The position numbers and the translations under genes are program-made. Positions 11,026 to 21,844 of a stretch of 64,000 bases of DNA are shown here, piece after piece. Under the pieces are notes generated by a model. That model did not search any database. It was not told the origin of the DNA and worked only from the letters and a program-made list of their open reading frames with translations. Within the stretch, counting starts at the first letter, position 1, and every line of letters starts with the position of its first letter. This stretch comes from Caenorhabditis elegans (Eukaryota > Nematoda > Chromadorea > Rhabditida > Rhabditidae): the NCBI RefSeq assembly GCF_000002985.6, contig NC_003284.9, positions 682,001 to 746,000 on the forward strand, given 5' to 3'.

Positions 11026-14000
11026 ATGATGACAAGGATCGTGTGGCTTTTATTACTGTTAGCGGGAATACCAGCTATATCAGGTTAGTTTTGTTTTGTT
11101 TTCTTTTTTAATTTTGGTTTGGAATCATTTGCTGTCAAATTACACCTGTTATGGCGTCAGGTATTTTTTTTTGTTAATTTTGTAGCTAAGGAAAATAGGC
11201 TTATGTTAGATTTGAATCTGGCAAAAAAAAAACCAACATTTTGGTATACCTTCAGTTGCTGCTTGGAACGCTCTGAAAAATCAACTTAAAATTTCATTCA
11301 TTCCTTTTTCATTTTTCTTGAAAGACTCATTATTCTTCTTCCAAGCCCTGCAATTCCCAAATAATTCTTTTAAAATCCTTCCTCTAATTCTCTTTTGCGA
11401 ACCGAACTTTTTTCTTTTCTCTGCTGTTTTAGTTGATTTTCTCCATTCCTTTCTCATCTGATGCTCCATTTTTGGGGGGGGAAAGTAATTCCCTAGAGTA
11501 ACTGACCTGAAATGTAACTTTCCCAATATTTTCCCCTTGATTGCTTAATCGCCCTTTGCGTGAATTCGAGTAGAAATTTGTGTGTTTTCTTAAAAGAACA
11601 TAGAAAATCTCGGAGACTTTTGGCGCCGACACACATATTTACATAATAACCTTGAATGTATCTCTCGTATGTCATGTGCCCCCCCCCCCCCACCACTATT
11701 TTTTTCTTTTTTTCCCTTCTCTGATTCCTGCTCTGCCTTTTTCGCTCAATAGTTATTCGCGGCTTTTTGTTTCTCTTTCGGAGCTCCTTTAGTTCAGCCG
11801 TTTAATAGTGTGAGAGGGGAGAAGATGCCCGAAATCAGTAGTACTCATGTTCAAACATTTCAAACATTTCAAAGAGAAAATCGGTGAGGGGCCTAGGGAT
11901 GAGTGAGTAAACCGCCTCCGATAAGAAGTTGCTTATTAGCTAGAGGTAAATAAGTAGGTTGAAAAGTGGAAGTGCAGTGGCGGGTTCGATCACACAACTT
12001 ACCAAACAAAACGGGCGGCCAGCCAGGGGGGGGGCACACTCGAAAATAGAGACGATTTGATGATTGGCTCGTTTAGGAGAAGGCAGACAGTAGAAAGTTG
12101 AAGGGGAAGAAGCGAAGGAACATGTTTCACATCTAATCCCTCCAAAACTCATTGAGAGTACCGCTAATAGGGCGCAAATATACATGTTATTCGAAACTGC
12201 TGCTTGCCCACATTACGTATGGAAGGGGTCGGAATTTGTAGTTCGAAAGCAGGCATAAATATACTTCCAGGACATACTTTTTTTGGTTTTGAGTGAGACT
12301 TGTAGAAATATAATTTTTTAGGTCAGTAGGAAGTGAAAAAGCTATTACTCACAGTTTGACTGTAAAATTGCAACAAATGTGTACCCCAATGTAACCTTTG
12401 TAACACGTCCATAACTTTCAAATAAATAATTTTCTTCCAACAATAGAAATTATTATTTTAAGCTTAAAAGTATTATATGAGTTAGCGTTCTTATAGGACA
12501 CCAGGCCAGACTTTTGCAAGATTTCTACCCAACTTGCTGTTTAGACAAAAAATCTAAATATATTTTTCAGGCAAAATGTTTTTTGATTCCACAAAGAAAC
12601 CATTTATTTCGTAGCCTACTTTAATTTTTTTTGGATATTGAACTTTTAGAAAAAAAAGAACTTTTCGGTTTTATCGAAACGTTCAAGTTGAGAAAATATA
12701 TTTTAAAGGATTAAAGGATTAAAGGACGATCCGTTCTTCAAGTGCTATGCACTGCGGATCTGGGATTCAGGTACACTGCCTGGTGGTGATCCCTCTGGGC
12801 TGTATATTTAAAAGTCTATTTAAAATAGAACTCTAAATAAATTGTGCTCCAAAAATCAAAAAATGAAAAGTATCTAAAAGAGTTATATTGTCCAGCTTTA
12901 AATTAATCAACTTTTGTAAAGAAACCCATTTTTAAAAGTCAGTTTTGTTCCCATTTTTCAAAATTCGGTCTTCGAGCATCTTCAGGTAAAGAACAAATTT
13001 TTCTATTAACCTCTCTTATATTCTGCCCCTCTTCACATTGTTTTTAACAGTAGCTATGTAGCTAACCATGATGTTTTTGCGATGCCAAACAGCACTTGTT
13101 AGTCCAACTCGGCGCAAATGTGTCAATGACATTGTGTTTGCGATGTTCCTCAAATCTCAACTACAAACAGTGTGCCATCGTTCGTTTTTCCTCGGAAGTA
13201 GAAAACGGAAATAGAAGAATAATCTTGATTTTTTTTTTATTATTATTATTGATACTTTCAGGATGGACGTTGAGCCTGAGCCCAACAGAAGAGCGACTAC
13301 AGAACAGAAGGTCCGGTGACAACTTTCTTGTTGTTTGCAAGGTCAAAGACTTTGATGGTGCCGCCAGTGATGCCAAAATCGAGTGGTATAGAGATGGGAA
13401 GCTGATTCCACGGTTTGGAAGGTGAGAAAAGTGATAGATCATTTAAGGGTCCTGGGTGGCATATGGTCATCAATTACAATTTGCACATGATCAGCACACT
13501 TTCTTATTTTTATTCAATGCACCCCTTCCTCTTTTCATGATGCAATATTGTCAAATGATGAATGAATTGTTTGCAGTACCATGACTATTGAACGAACCTA
13601 TTCAAATCAGTTGATGATAAATCGACCCAAGATTTCGGACGGCGGAAAATACACCTGCAAGACGGAAATTCAGGGCGAACAACAGGAAGTGTCGGCTGAA
13701 ATCAGTTTTGTCGGTTGGTTTTTATTTGATTTGAGGGAGAGACAAAAAGTGAAACATGAAACATTTTGAAATATTTAGTGCACCACTGCACTAAATGTAT
13801 TATGATAATTAGATATAAATTGACCGAATTTTTTTTGAAAACTTTACTCTCCGTAAACTCTGTATTATTACCTTCACTGCCTCAATTTGGCTGTACATAT
13901 CTCGCTTGCCTTTGGTTTTTTTACATATAATTTAACTAGAATCTTATATAAAATAATTTCACGGTTAAACATTTGTTATGGAACCGAAAACCATCAAGAG

Positions 14001-17000
14001 CTGTCATACCAGCAAAAAATGGTGCAAAGTCTTGGGAAGTCAATGCATAGGGGATGCAATCTGAAAAGAATAGATACTCCTACTTTCTAGAAATCTTCAA
14101 CCTAAATTTTTTTTCATTGCCTGAAAGCGAGAAAATCTTGTTTATCTCGTCTTACTAAATACTTGAGAACGTGCTTCCTGACATTGAAATTTGAGTTTTT
14201 ACTTTTTTGCTTGTTTTCCTGTTTTCAGAAAAAAAATTTCTATCTCATAATTTCAGATCCACCAAAGTTCCTGAACGTTCAAGAATCCCAACATCCAGAG
14301 GAAGGAACACGTGCTGAAATCGTGTGCGAAGTCGAGGGCACTGACCAACTCGAGGTTTTCTGGCAATTCAATGGTGTCACATTAGACGAGAGTAAGTATG
14401 CACATGCCAGTGTGACCTTTTGCACAGAGTTGCGCAACTTGCGCATATATGTCACTCGACTGTCATCACATCTTACCATCTGATCATATACGCCCTCTCA
14501 ATGGTCCAACTGCCTGTAAGAGCGCACGTTCAAATAATAATGATAATGACGGGGTTTGTTCTCGCATTTGAAACAATGAATTTCCTCTAGTGATCCTTAA
14601 GCGGATCCTGGACAATTCTTGTCGGCACCCGTATACAATAATTCGATTGTGCAATTTCAAGAAGGATCAGTATATTCACGGCAAAACGCGTTTCGTTTTG
14701 GCAGGTCAAGTGACGCTTAGTATCTCCTAAGCCTTTTGTTAGACCGGTGGTGTTCACTCATCAATTGGAAGAAGGAAAATGAGGGGGGGGGGGGGGGGTT
14801 GAGAAAATCCCGAATCCAACCATCTGGACGACCTGTTGTACGGAATTGAATTCTGGGAAACATCCAAAGCTTAGAGGACCTTAACCAACTGAAGATAATA
14901 AAAATATGACTGCAATTTTGCAAAGCTGAACAAAGAGCAACAGTGGAAAATGGGGCTTGCACTGACAAAATTATAACTCGCATTGACAAAAATACAACTT
15001 GCACTGACCAAAAAAGATTTGCATTGATCATTTTTGCTTTCTCAACTTTTCTAAAGTGTCCTATCTTTTCAGCTTCTCAACGCGGGTACGAATTTTCTGA
15101 GAATAATCAAATTCTCTACATTCCACATTTTACCGCCAAAAAAGATGACGGAATCTATAACTGCAACGCTGCCCAGTACTCTTCATTCGAGACCCTCTCC
15201 GTAAATGTCACTGGATATGGTGAGTGTGGGAAAAATTGGAATTTCAAATAGCCTTATCGATACATAATCTCATTTTCGTAGCGCAATACTGCCCCTAGTC
15301 ACACATTAATTATTTCAGCGCGCCCTACAATTACCGTGTTCGATGTGCCAAATGGAAACCGAGGAATCGAGGGGCACACGATTGAGCTCAAATGCGGAGC
15401 CGTCGGAAAACCAAAACCCACCTATAAGTGGTTTTTTGAGGTAATACAATTTGGGGGAAGGATGGGCTAGCCACCTGTTGCAATGTTTATCAATTAGTAA
15501 TTTGAAACTGAGAGCGGCACCGGCCTCTTTGTGTGCTCTCAATATGCCATAATGGGATTAGGGACTACTAGAATGCGCCGATCTTTTGCATATGGTCGGG
15601 GTGAGAGCACAAAAAAATGCAAATATTTTGCATGATCTAACTTGTTGAATTTTTGTATTTAAAAAAAAACCTCTTCTCTCAATATATATTGCTCCTGCAC
15701 CTGTCATCTCTGCTCGGTTGCGGCTTTCCCTGTATTTCGAGATCTTAGAAAATTTTTCGAGGTATTTCTGATGATAGAATGGAGCAAAAGAAAAGCAAAC
15801 ATTGGTCAGAGCCTTTGCACACAACTAGTACAATCCGAAAGCTTTTGCTTTTACCTCTGGCTTCAAGGTTCTCTTACCACCGAAAAAAATGAGTTGCCTT
15901 GTCACCTTGACTGTACCCTTTGTCTAGAGGTGTCGGGAAACGTCAAAAGCCAAAAAGTAAGAAGAGAGAGAGAGAAAAAGAATAGGAAAAAAGAGAGCGG
16001 GGGTGTACTCTAACTACAACGTAATTAGAAACAGGAAAACAATTGAGAGTTAACTGCAGACGAGAACTCATAGAAAACCCATAAATAGGAGAAGTTAGTA
16101 AGGACACGAAGAGTTATGCTGAAGAGAAAACCCTCAAGGGAACCTTTCTTAGTTTCTTACTCACCCCTCAACTTTTATTCAATTTACTGAGAAAATGGAA
16201 AATGAGCTATGGGAAAGTGTACAGCAGTTTTCGTAGTTCATTGTGCAAGGGATTAAAAATTTGGAAAATAATTTGTAGCTAAAGAAAAAGTAATTAGATC
16301 GGTTTTTTGAGTGTTAATAGGTTTGCACTGACCAAACTAGCACCGGCACTGACCGAATTGAAACGCACCAACTAATAGTAAGTGAAAAAACTTTCACGTA
16401 TGAAATGGAAATTGTGGATATACAAAACACGCCCGCCGCTCTCTCTTAACAAATCTGGACTTTTTAATTTTGTTTCGAATTTCTCCAAATTGTTTCCTCA
16501 CATTCCTCACTCAACACCTTCAATTTCCTATGCCTCCTGGCACCATTGCGGTAAATCATTGATGAGGATGTATATTGATAGGGGGTCATGAATAATAAAG
16601 ATAAACAGACCAGCGTGAAAGTTAGCATATGCATGAGGTATCACGCAAAAGGTCATTTTGTGGGCAGCGGGACCCCTGACTCAGTAATAAACCGATTATT
16701 ATCTCAGCATGACGTGGAATGGCAAGAGGGTCCAAACAAGGTCAATTCACAGAGTGAATACTCAATATTAGGTGAGAAATTGGATATAAGTGATGGATTA
16801 AGGGCGTTTAAAGTTTATTGCATCTATAAGAAATATTCGTTAAAATAACTAGTTATAAATCTTCAAACAGACAGATTTTTAAAACTACAGTTTTTTCAAA
16901 CTTCAAAACTCAGAGGTAGTCGGCGGTTACACTTTCATTTACTTTCTCACACATTTATTTTCACCAAAAACAGTTTCCTCCTTAAATAAAACATGACTAA

Positions 17001-20000
17001 AACCAAAATATCTTGCTCCTTCAGAACTTATCAAATTTCCCCATGGACTTTTGTCGCCATAGCAAACTGCTCTTTTATTTTTAAATTCTCTGCTCAACAG
17101 GTACTTGCGCGAAAATAGCCTGCCACTGAGCAAGTGCCTAACAATGAACTGCAGATGTTCTGTGTATTGTTTGAGATGAACAATGGTGGTAGCAAAACTT
17201 AATCGTTCATCTTCCCCCCTAACCTCAGTCACAATTTGAGAATAACAAAATGCTCATCTTTTATTCATGCTCAGTCAGGTATCCCCGGCTGTCAATATTG
17301 GGAAGGTAGAGAGAGGGGCAAGGGGGCTATGGAAATGAGGGAAAACATATGGAAGGGTATAAGGTTTCCCAGAAAAAAAGTTGACTGGTTTTGTGTTTCA
17401 CGCATTTTAAAATTACTTTTTACTATGAAAAATTCTAGGGAGTAATAAGAAACATGTTAGGGACTTGAACAAATTTATTATCAATACAGTTTTCAAATGC
17501 TCAACGCTTTTTAGGACGATGAAGTTCCAATCGCCCGTTCCGACAAGCATAATGTTGAAGAAGGACTCCTTATCATTGAATCTCTGAACTCTGAAGATGC
17601 TGGTACTTATAAATGTGTTGCTAATAACACAGTTGGATCAAATGAACGCACATTTGATCTTGCAGTTTTCCGTAAGTCTCTTAGTTTGAAAATGCAATTT
17701 AAATCAGTAAATTATGATTTCAGTGAAGCCAAAAGTTGATCTTAAACACGAGTACGTTGTCAAAGAGGGTGATGATGTTGAACTGGTATGCAGCTATCAT
17801 GGAGAAGGACATGTTACCGCCAAATTTGTCTCTGGCCACAGCGAATTTGCAGTTAGAAATGAAGCAGTGAGCGCAGGAAATTCCGAAGAAATTCGTCCAG
17901 AATCCAACGAGTCGGAAGAAGTGACTACTACCTCAGAAAATTCCGAAGAAACCTCTACTCAAGATGAAGTTGAGCTGAAATCAGCTGAGAATGTGAACGA
18001 TGAGGAAGACCATACTTCGCAACAAGATGATGGAGAACAGGACGAGCAAGAAGAATCCAAGAAGTGGAAACGAGTAAGTGCTAAGTCGAAAAATTCGAAA
18101 ATTGAAAATATGACTGGAAATCTAGACTGGCAGAAGTTCAGGGTTAGCAAGTTCGGTAGATTTATTTTGGGTTTCGCGATACTTTATAGTGGGATAATTA
18201 CTTGTTGAAATTAAGTGTCACACATTTTAAACTTCAATTTGCAGTTTGCCGATGATGTGAACAATCAACGAATCTCTGTTAGAGCTGAGGAAAACAAGCT
18301 CATTCTAACTATCAAAAGCATTTCCTTGGAGGACGCTGCAGACTACACTTGCGCAGTCTCCAACGATGCCGGAACTGTTAATAAGGTCACTCAAGTTGGA
18401 ATTATTCGTTAGTTCTTCAAAATTCGCTACAAAATTCGACATCAAAGATTTCAGACCCACCAACTCTTCGACACTACACCGGGCCACACATTCGCTCGTT
18501 TGACGGGAACACTGTGTCAGTTTATTGTGACGTGTCAGCTGTTCCAAGTCCAAAATGGCACTGGTTCAAGAATGGAAAAGAAGTTGAGGCCAACGGAGTA
18601 TCAATTCAAATTTTCACCCAAGGATCATCTACAAAATTGACTTTGGAAAACTTTGATGGGAGTGATAACTTTGGAGTATACACTTGCAGAGCTGACAATG
18701 GAGTTGGACAGCTTGAGAAACAAATTGACGTCATCAAAGTTGGTAAGTAGATTTTTTGCTGAAACACTCATGGAAGTTTCCCAAAAAAAATTGTTATCCA
18801 ATTATTAAAATTTCCAATTTCAGTTTCCCCAGCAACACCGTCAGGAATGAATTGTAAAAAGATGGTCTACCCGAACTATGGAAAATGTTCATTTGAATCT
18901 GACATTTACGAAAAAGAAGAGAGCAAGCCACAAACCATGGAGCTCTTGGTAGCAAAGTTGGAAGAAATGGAGTCGGACTACAACTGGAGCCACGCTCAAC
19001 CAGTCTCTGTGCCGTTTGAAGATGATCTCACCATTCCAAACTTGACTTCAAACACACAATATGTTATCAAGGCTCGTGCTGTTAACGAAGCTGGAAGCAG
19101 TGAATATTCTGAAGAAATTAGCTTGGAAACTACTGATCCATGGGCTCCACAAGCACCGGGAAGTGTTGCCATGAAGTGCTCAGATTATTGCACAGTATCC
19201 TGGGATACACCGAATGACCACGGAAGTCCTTTGCTGAAATTCAAGGTTACTATTCAAGAAATGAAGTACAAAACAGATGATGATGAGGTAGAAGAGAAGA
19301 GTGACGAGAAATCGAATAATAACTCTGAAGAAACTGAAACAACGACGAGCGATGACAACGATGAAACAGAAGCCTCAAACGAATCAATCGAGATAAAAGA
19401 AAATAGTGAGGAGCAGGAGACAACCCTTGCTCATGAAGACTCTGCTGAAATTCTACCAACCGATCCAAGCACTTCAGTGGAGAGAGATGAGATGGTTCCA
19501 TACGGAAGCCTTCTTGTTCTAAATGTGGATTCCGAGGAAAATCAAGTGCAGCTGACAAATATCAAGCAGCACTCTTATTACAAAATCAGTGTTGCTGCCG
19601 AAAATGAAAAGGGTCAAGGAGAACCAGCGGAGATAGACTTCCAAACTGATGGTTTGTTTTTTAAAGGATTCTGTAAAGAGTATTTAGTGGTACGTAGTCT
19701 GTCACGTACAAGGAAATGTGGGTCAGGTGGTATTTTTAGTCCTGGATGATAAGTAGAAAGGTCTTTAATTTCAAATTATACATTTGTTTTAACACTTTTG
19801 AAGCGAGAAGACTAGAAAATAGATTTAATATTTAACTTCAAATCTTGCAAGTGTAATGGGTATGAATAGCATGTGTTTTAAAATGAAAATTTCAACGACA
19901 TGAAAATAAGTGTAGATTTTTCAGTTTTCAGGTTTCTGAAATAACCCTATCAAAGACTATAAATTAAAATTGCATATAACGTTTGAATTAAATAAAAAAA

Positions 20001-20727
20001 TAACTGAACATCGTATTTGTTTTCCAAATGTTTAAGCTCTAAAATCAAAAACGAAGAGAAAGATACCAAAATTACAACCGGAAGCCAGATTCTGAAACTC
20101 AGTCTTCAGAGCATACAGAGCAACACGTTCTGAAAAATAAAAGCTCTGTCACCAAATTTTTTATGCGGCTCAGAAATTGCTCCTAGTTGAAAAATATTAT
20201 TCAGAACGAAAAAGAATAGAAAAAGGATATTATGTTTTTTTTTTCAGATTCCCCAACAAAATACGAGGAAGGAATTGATTCTACTCACTTGATTATTGCA
20301 ATTGCAATTGGAGTACTTTTCTTACTACTTCTAGTGGATCTAGGGTGCTTTATCACAAATAAATGTGGGCTTATTTCTTGCATATGTTTGAATCTTTGCG
20401 GAAAGAACGCTGGTGCTAAACAGAGAGATTTGGAGTCCGGAAGGTAGGATCTTAGTTTAATGGCATCTAAAAATTATAAATTTTTGCAGAGGAGGACCTG
20501 AAAGCAACAGATTGCTCGATTCAAGTGGAGCTAGGTAAAATGAGTAAAATGATAGCTGACTGTGAAATGTCAATTCGTGCGTTTTTTATTTTATTTTGGT
20601 GAGTGACGTGCATTTTTCGTATTTTTCGTCGGTTTTTTTTGAATTTTGTTAAGATTTCGCTAGATGGAAATGTATTTTCAAGTTTTTTTTTTTCAGATTT
20701 ATGCACCCGCTCACTACAACCGTGTAA
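11026..20727 (+). CDS. ncam-1: NCAM/Fasciclin II-type neural cell adhesion molecule
   Basis: Thirteen exons join in phase: 11026-11083, 13262-13421, 13577-13713, 14257-14391, 15073-15219, 15319-15440, 17515-17671, 17724-18073, 18245-18407, 18455-18742, 18824-19651, 20248-20443, 20490-20538. They encode 929 residues. An alternative end (20490-20534 plus 20697-20727) gives 938. Order: signal peptide (1-19, LLLLLAGIPAIS), five Ig domains (about 20-118, 119-212, 213-305, 306-476, 477-572) with DxGxYxC-type hallmarks, and two fibronectin III domains (573-848). One transmembrane helix and a short tail follow. The segment after the helix (NKCGLISCICLNLCGK) is the cysteine-rich signature of the NCAM/FasII family. 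Homophilic adhesion at neuronal surfaces is expected from the family. Oddities: long acidic inserts split Ig4 (about 348-420) and the second FnIII domain (about 720-790). Intron 1 (2.2 kb) and intron 6 (2.1 kb) are large and may carry enhancers. Confidence 0.93.
11679..11691 (-). repeat. Poly-C tract (13 C; G-tract on minus strand)
   Basis: An uninterrupted 13-base C run in ncam-1 intron 1. A shorter 9-base G run lies at 12026-12034. Confidence 0.95.
14783..14798 (+). repeat. Poly-G tract (16 G)
   Basis: An uninterrupted run of 16 G in the ncam-1 intron between exons 4 and 5. Confidence 0.95.
14956..15030 (-). repeat. GCACTGACC motif cluster in ncam-1 intron 4
   Basis: Four copies (gcactgacaaaa, gcattgacaaaa, gcactgaccaaa, gcattgatca) all share one orientation, at about 20-23 bp spacing, just upstream of exon 5. 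Confidence 0.7.
16321..16375 (-). repeat. GCACTGACC motif pair in ncam-1 intron 6
   Basis: The copies tttgcactgaccaaact and ggcactgaccgaatt are followed by a decayed copy (acgcaccaact). All have the same orientation. Confidence 0.65.
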
Positions 20728-21019
20728 CCATGTACACAACTCTCATTTGTTCGGTTGAATCTTTTTCTAGTAACTTTATACAATTCAATGCTTCATCATC
20801 TAACTCTGGTCCAATTCTTTGATTTTTCTCATTTGCTAATGAGTGATTTGCCTCACTCCTTCCGTGTTTTTTTCGGGAGGTCGGGTCCACTTGCTATACT
20901 TAATTGTCATCCCGAAGTTACATTTTTTTCTTGTTTGGTTTCCATGTTTCATATTGCATTTTGTCATTCATCATTCATCCATCACTTTACTGATTTTTTT
21001 AAAATCTAATTAATTTTCA

Positions 21020-21025
21020 AATAAA
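21020..21025 (+). terminator. ncam-1: Candidate ncam-1 polyadenylation signal
   Basis: AATAAA lies about 290 bases after the distal ncam-1 stop codon, followed by an AT-rich stretch. Confidence 0.5.
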
Positions 21026-21422
21026 TATAAACCCGCGTTATTTACAATTCAAATGTTGAGAAACAAAGAGAAAGAACAAAAATGCATAGAACAATCACAG
21101 AAATGTATGAAAGGGCATTGAAGATATTATTATCCATGTAGACTGACATTCAGAGTTGATGAGCCTGAAATGTTTGGATTACACCTTTAACTGCAATGAA
21201 AACAAATGAGAAGTTGAAATCAAAAACACATACACAACAAAACACGTTTATGATAAAAATCAAACGTTAAAATGATAATCAAAATTACATGCAAAAGTGG
21301 AAAAAAGGAACAAATATTTCCTTTTCTAGCTTCTAACACAGAAAATTTTTTAAAAAAGAAGCTAAAAAAACCCTGAAATGTGAACACTTTCAGAAAAATT
21401 TTGACCGTGCAAATAGAAAATT

Positions 21423-21610
21423 GATCAGTGCGTTACCAATTTTGGTCAGTGCATTACCAATTTTGGTCAGTGCATTACCAATGTTGGTCAGTGCATTACC
21501 AATTTTGGTCAGTGCATTTCCAATTTCGGTCAGTGCAAATTGAAAATCGGCCAGTGAATTACCAATTTTGGTCAGTGCATAGCTAATTTTGTTTAGTACA
21601 AATACAAACT
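21423..21610 (+). repeat. Densest TTGGTCAGTGCA array (about 9 copies)
   Basis: Near-perfect units of the form TTGGTCAGTGCATTACCAAT repeat with a period of about 23-24 bases, all in plus orientation. The array sits between the convergent 3' ends of ncam-1 and irk-2. Copies at the right edge decay (gtttagtacaaa, agtcagcgttca), as expected of an old array. Confidence 0.9.
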
Positions 21611-21844
21611 TAGTCAGCGTTCAACCTAATTTAGTTAAAACCTGAAAATATTTTAGAAACGAAAAATCCGATGTTAATTAGTTGTTAATTAAAAAAGATT
21701 CTGCTGTAAAAGTATACCACAAGCGCTACAAGGAAATAATCAAAATTTAAAAAAAAACGAAAAAGAAGTGAGAAGCTGTAAGAAGTATTGTGACATGCTC
21801 TAATAAAATGCAAAAAAAAAGAAAAATAAAAAGCCTTTGACAAT

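Larger units (their letters stand above)
20728..21844. other. ncam-1 3' UTR and convergent intergenic spacer with irk-2
   Basis: The two genes converge here. The ncam-1 3' UTR probably extends to the AATAAA at 21020-21025. The remainder holds the densest GGTCAGTGC repeat array of the window (21423-21610) and the irk-2 3' UTR. No clear minus-strand AATAAA was found for irk-2. Confidence 0.6.

Noticed and set aside
11975..12000. tRNA-like GGTTCGATC box in ncam-1 intron 1
   Set aside because: No A box or cloverleaf could be built around it.
16588..16848. 86-codon plus-strand frame in ncam-1 intron 6
   Set aside because: It lies between two in-phase ncam-1 exons, shows no domain and has no splice-bounded start or end.
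19652..19749. Extension of NCAM-1 exon 11 beyond 19651
   Set aside because: The frame stays open into the intron, but the donor at 19651 joins in phase to the transmembrane exon that completes the NCAM signature.
21423..21610. CRISPR-like regularly spaced repeats
   Set aside because: Units are short, adjacent and drifted, the spacers are themselves part of the repeat, and the DNA is eukaryotic.
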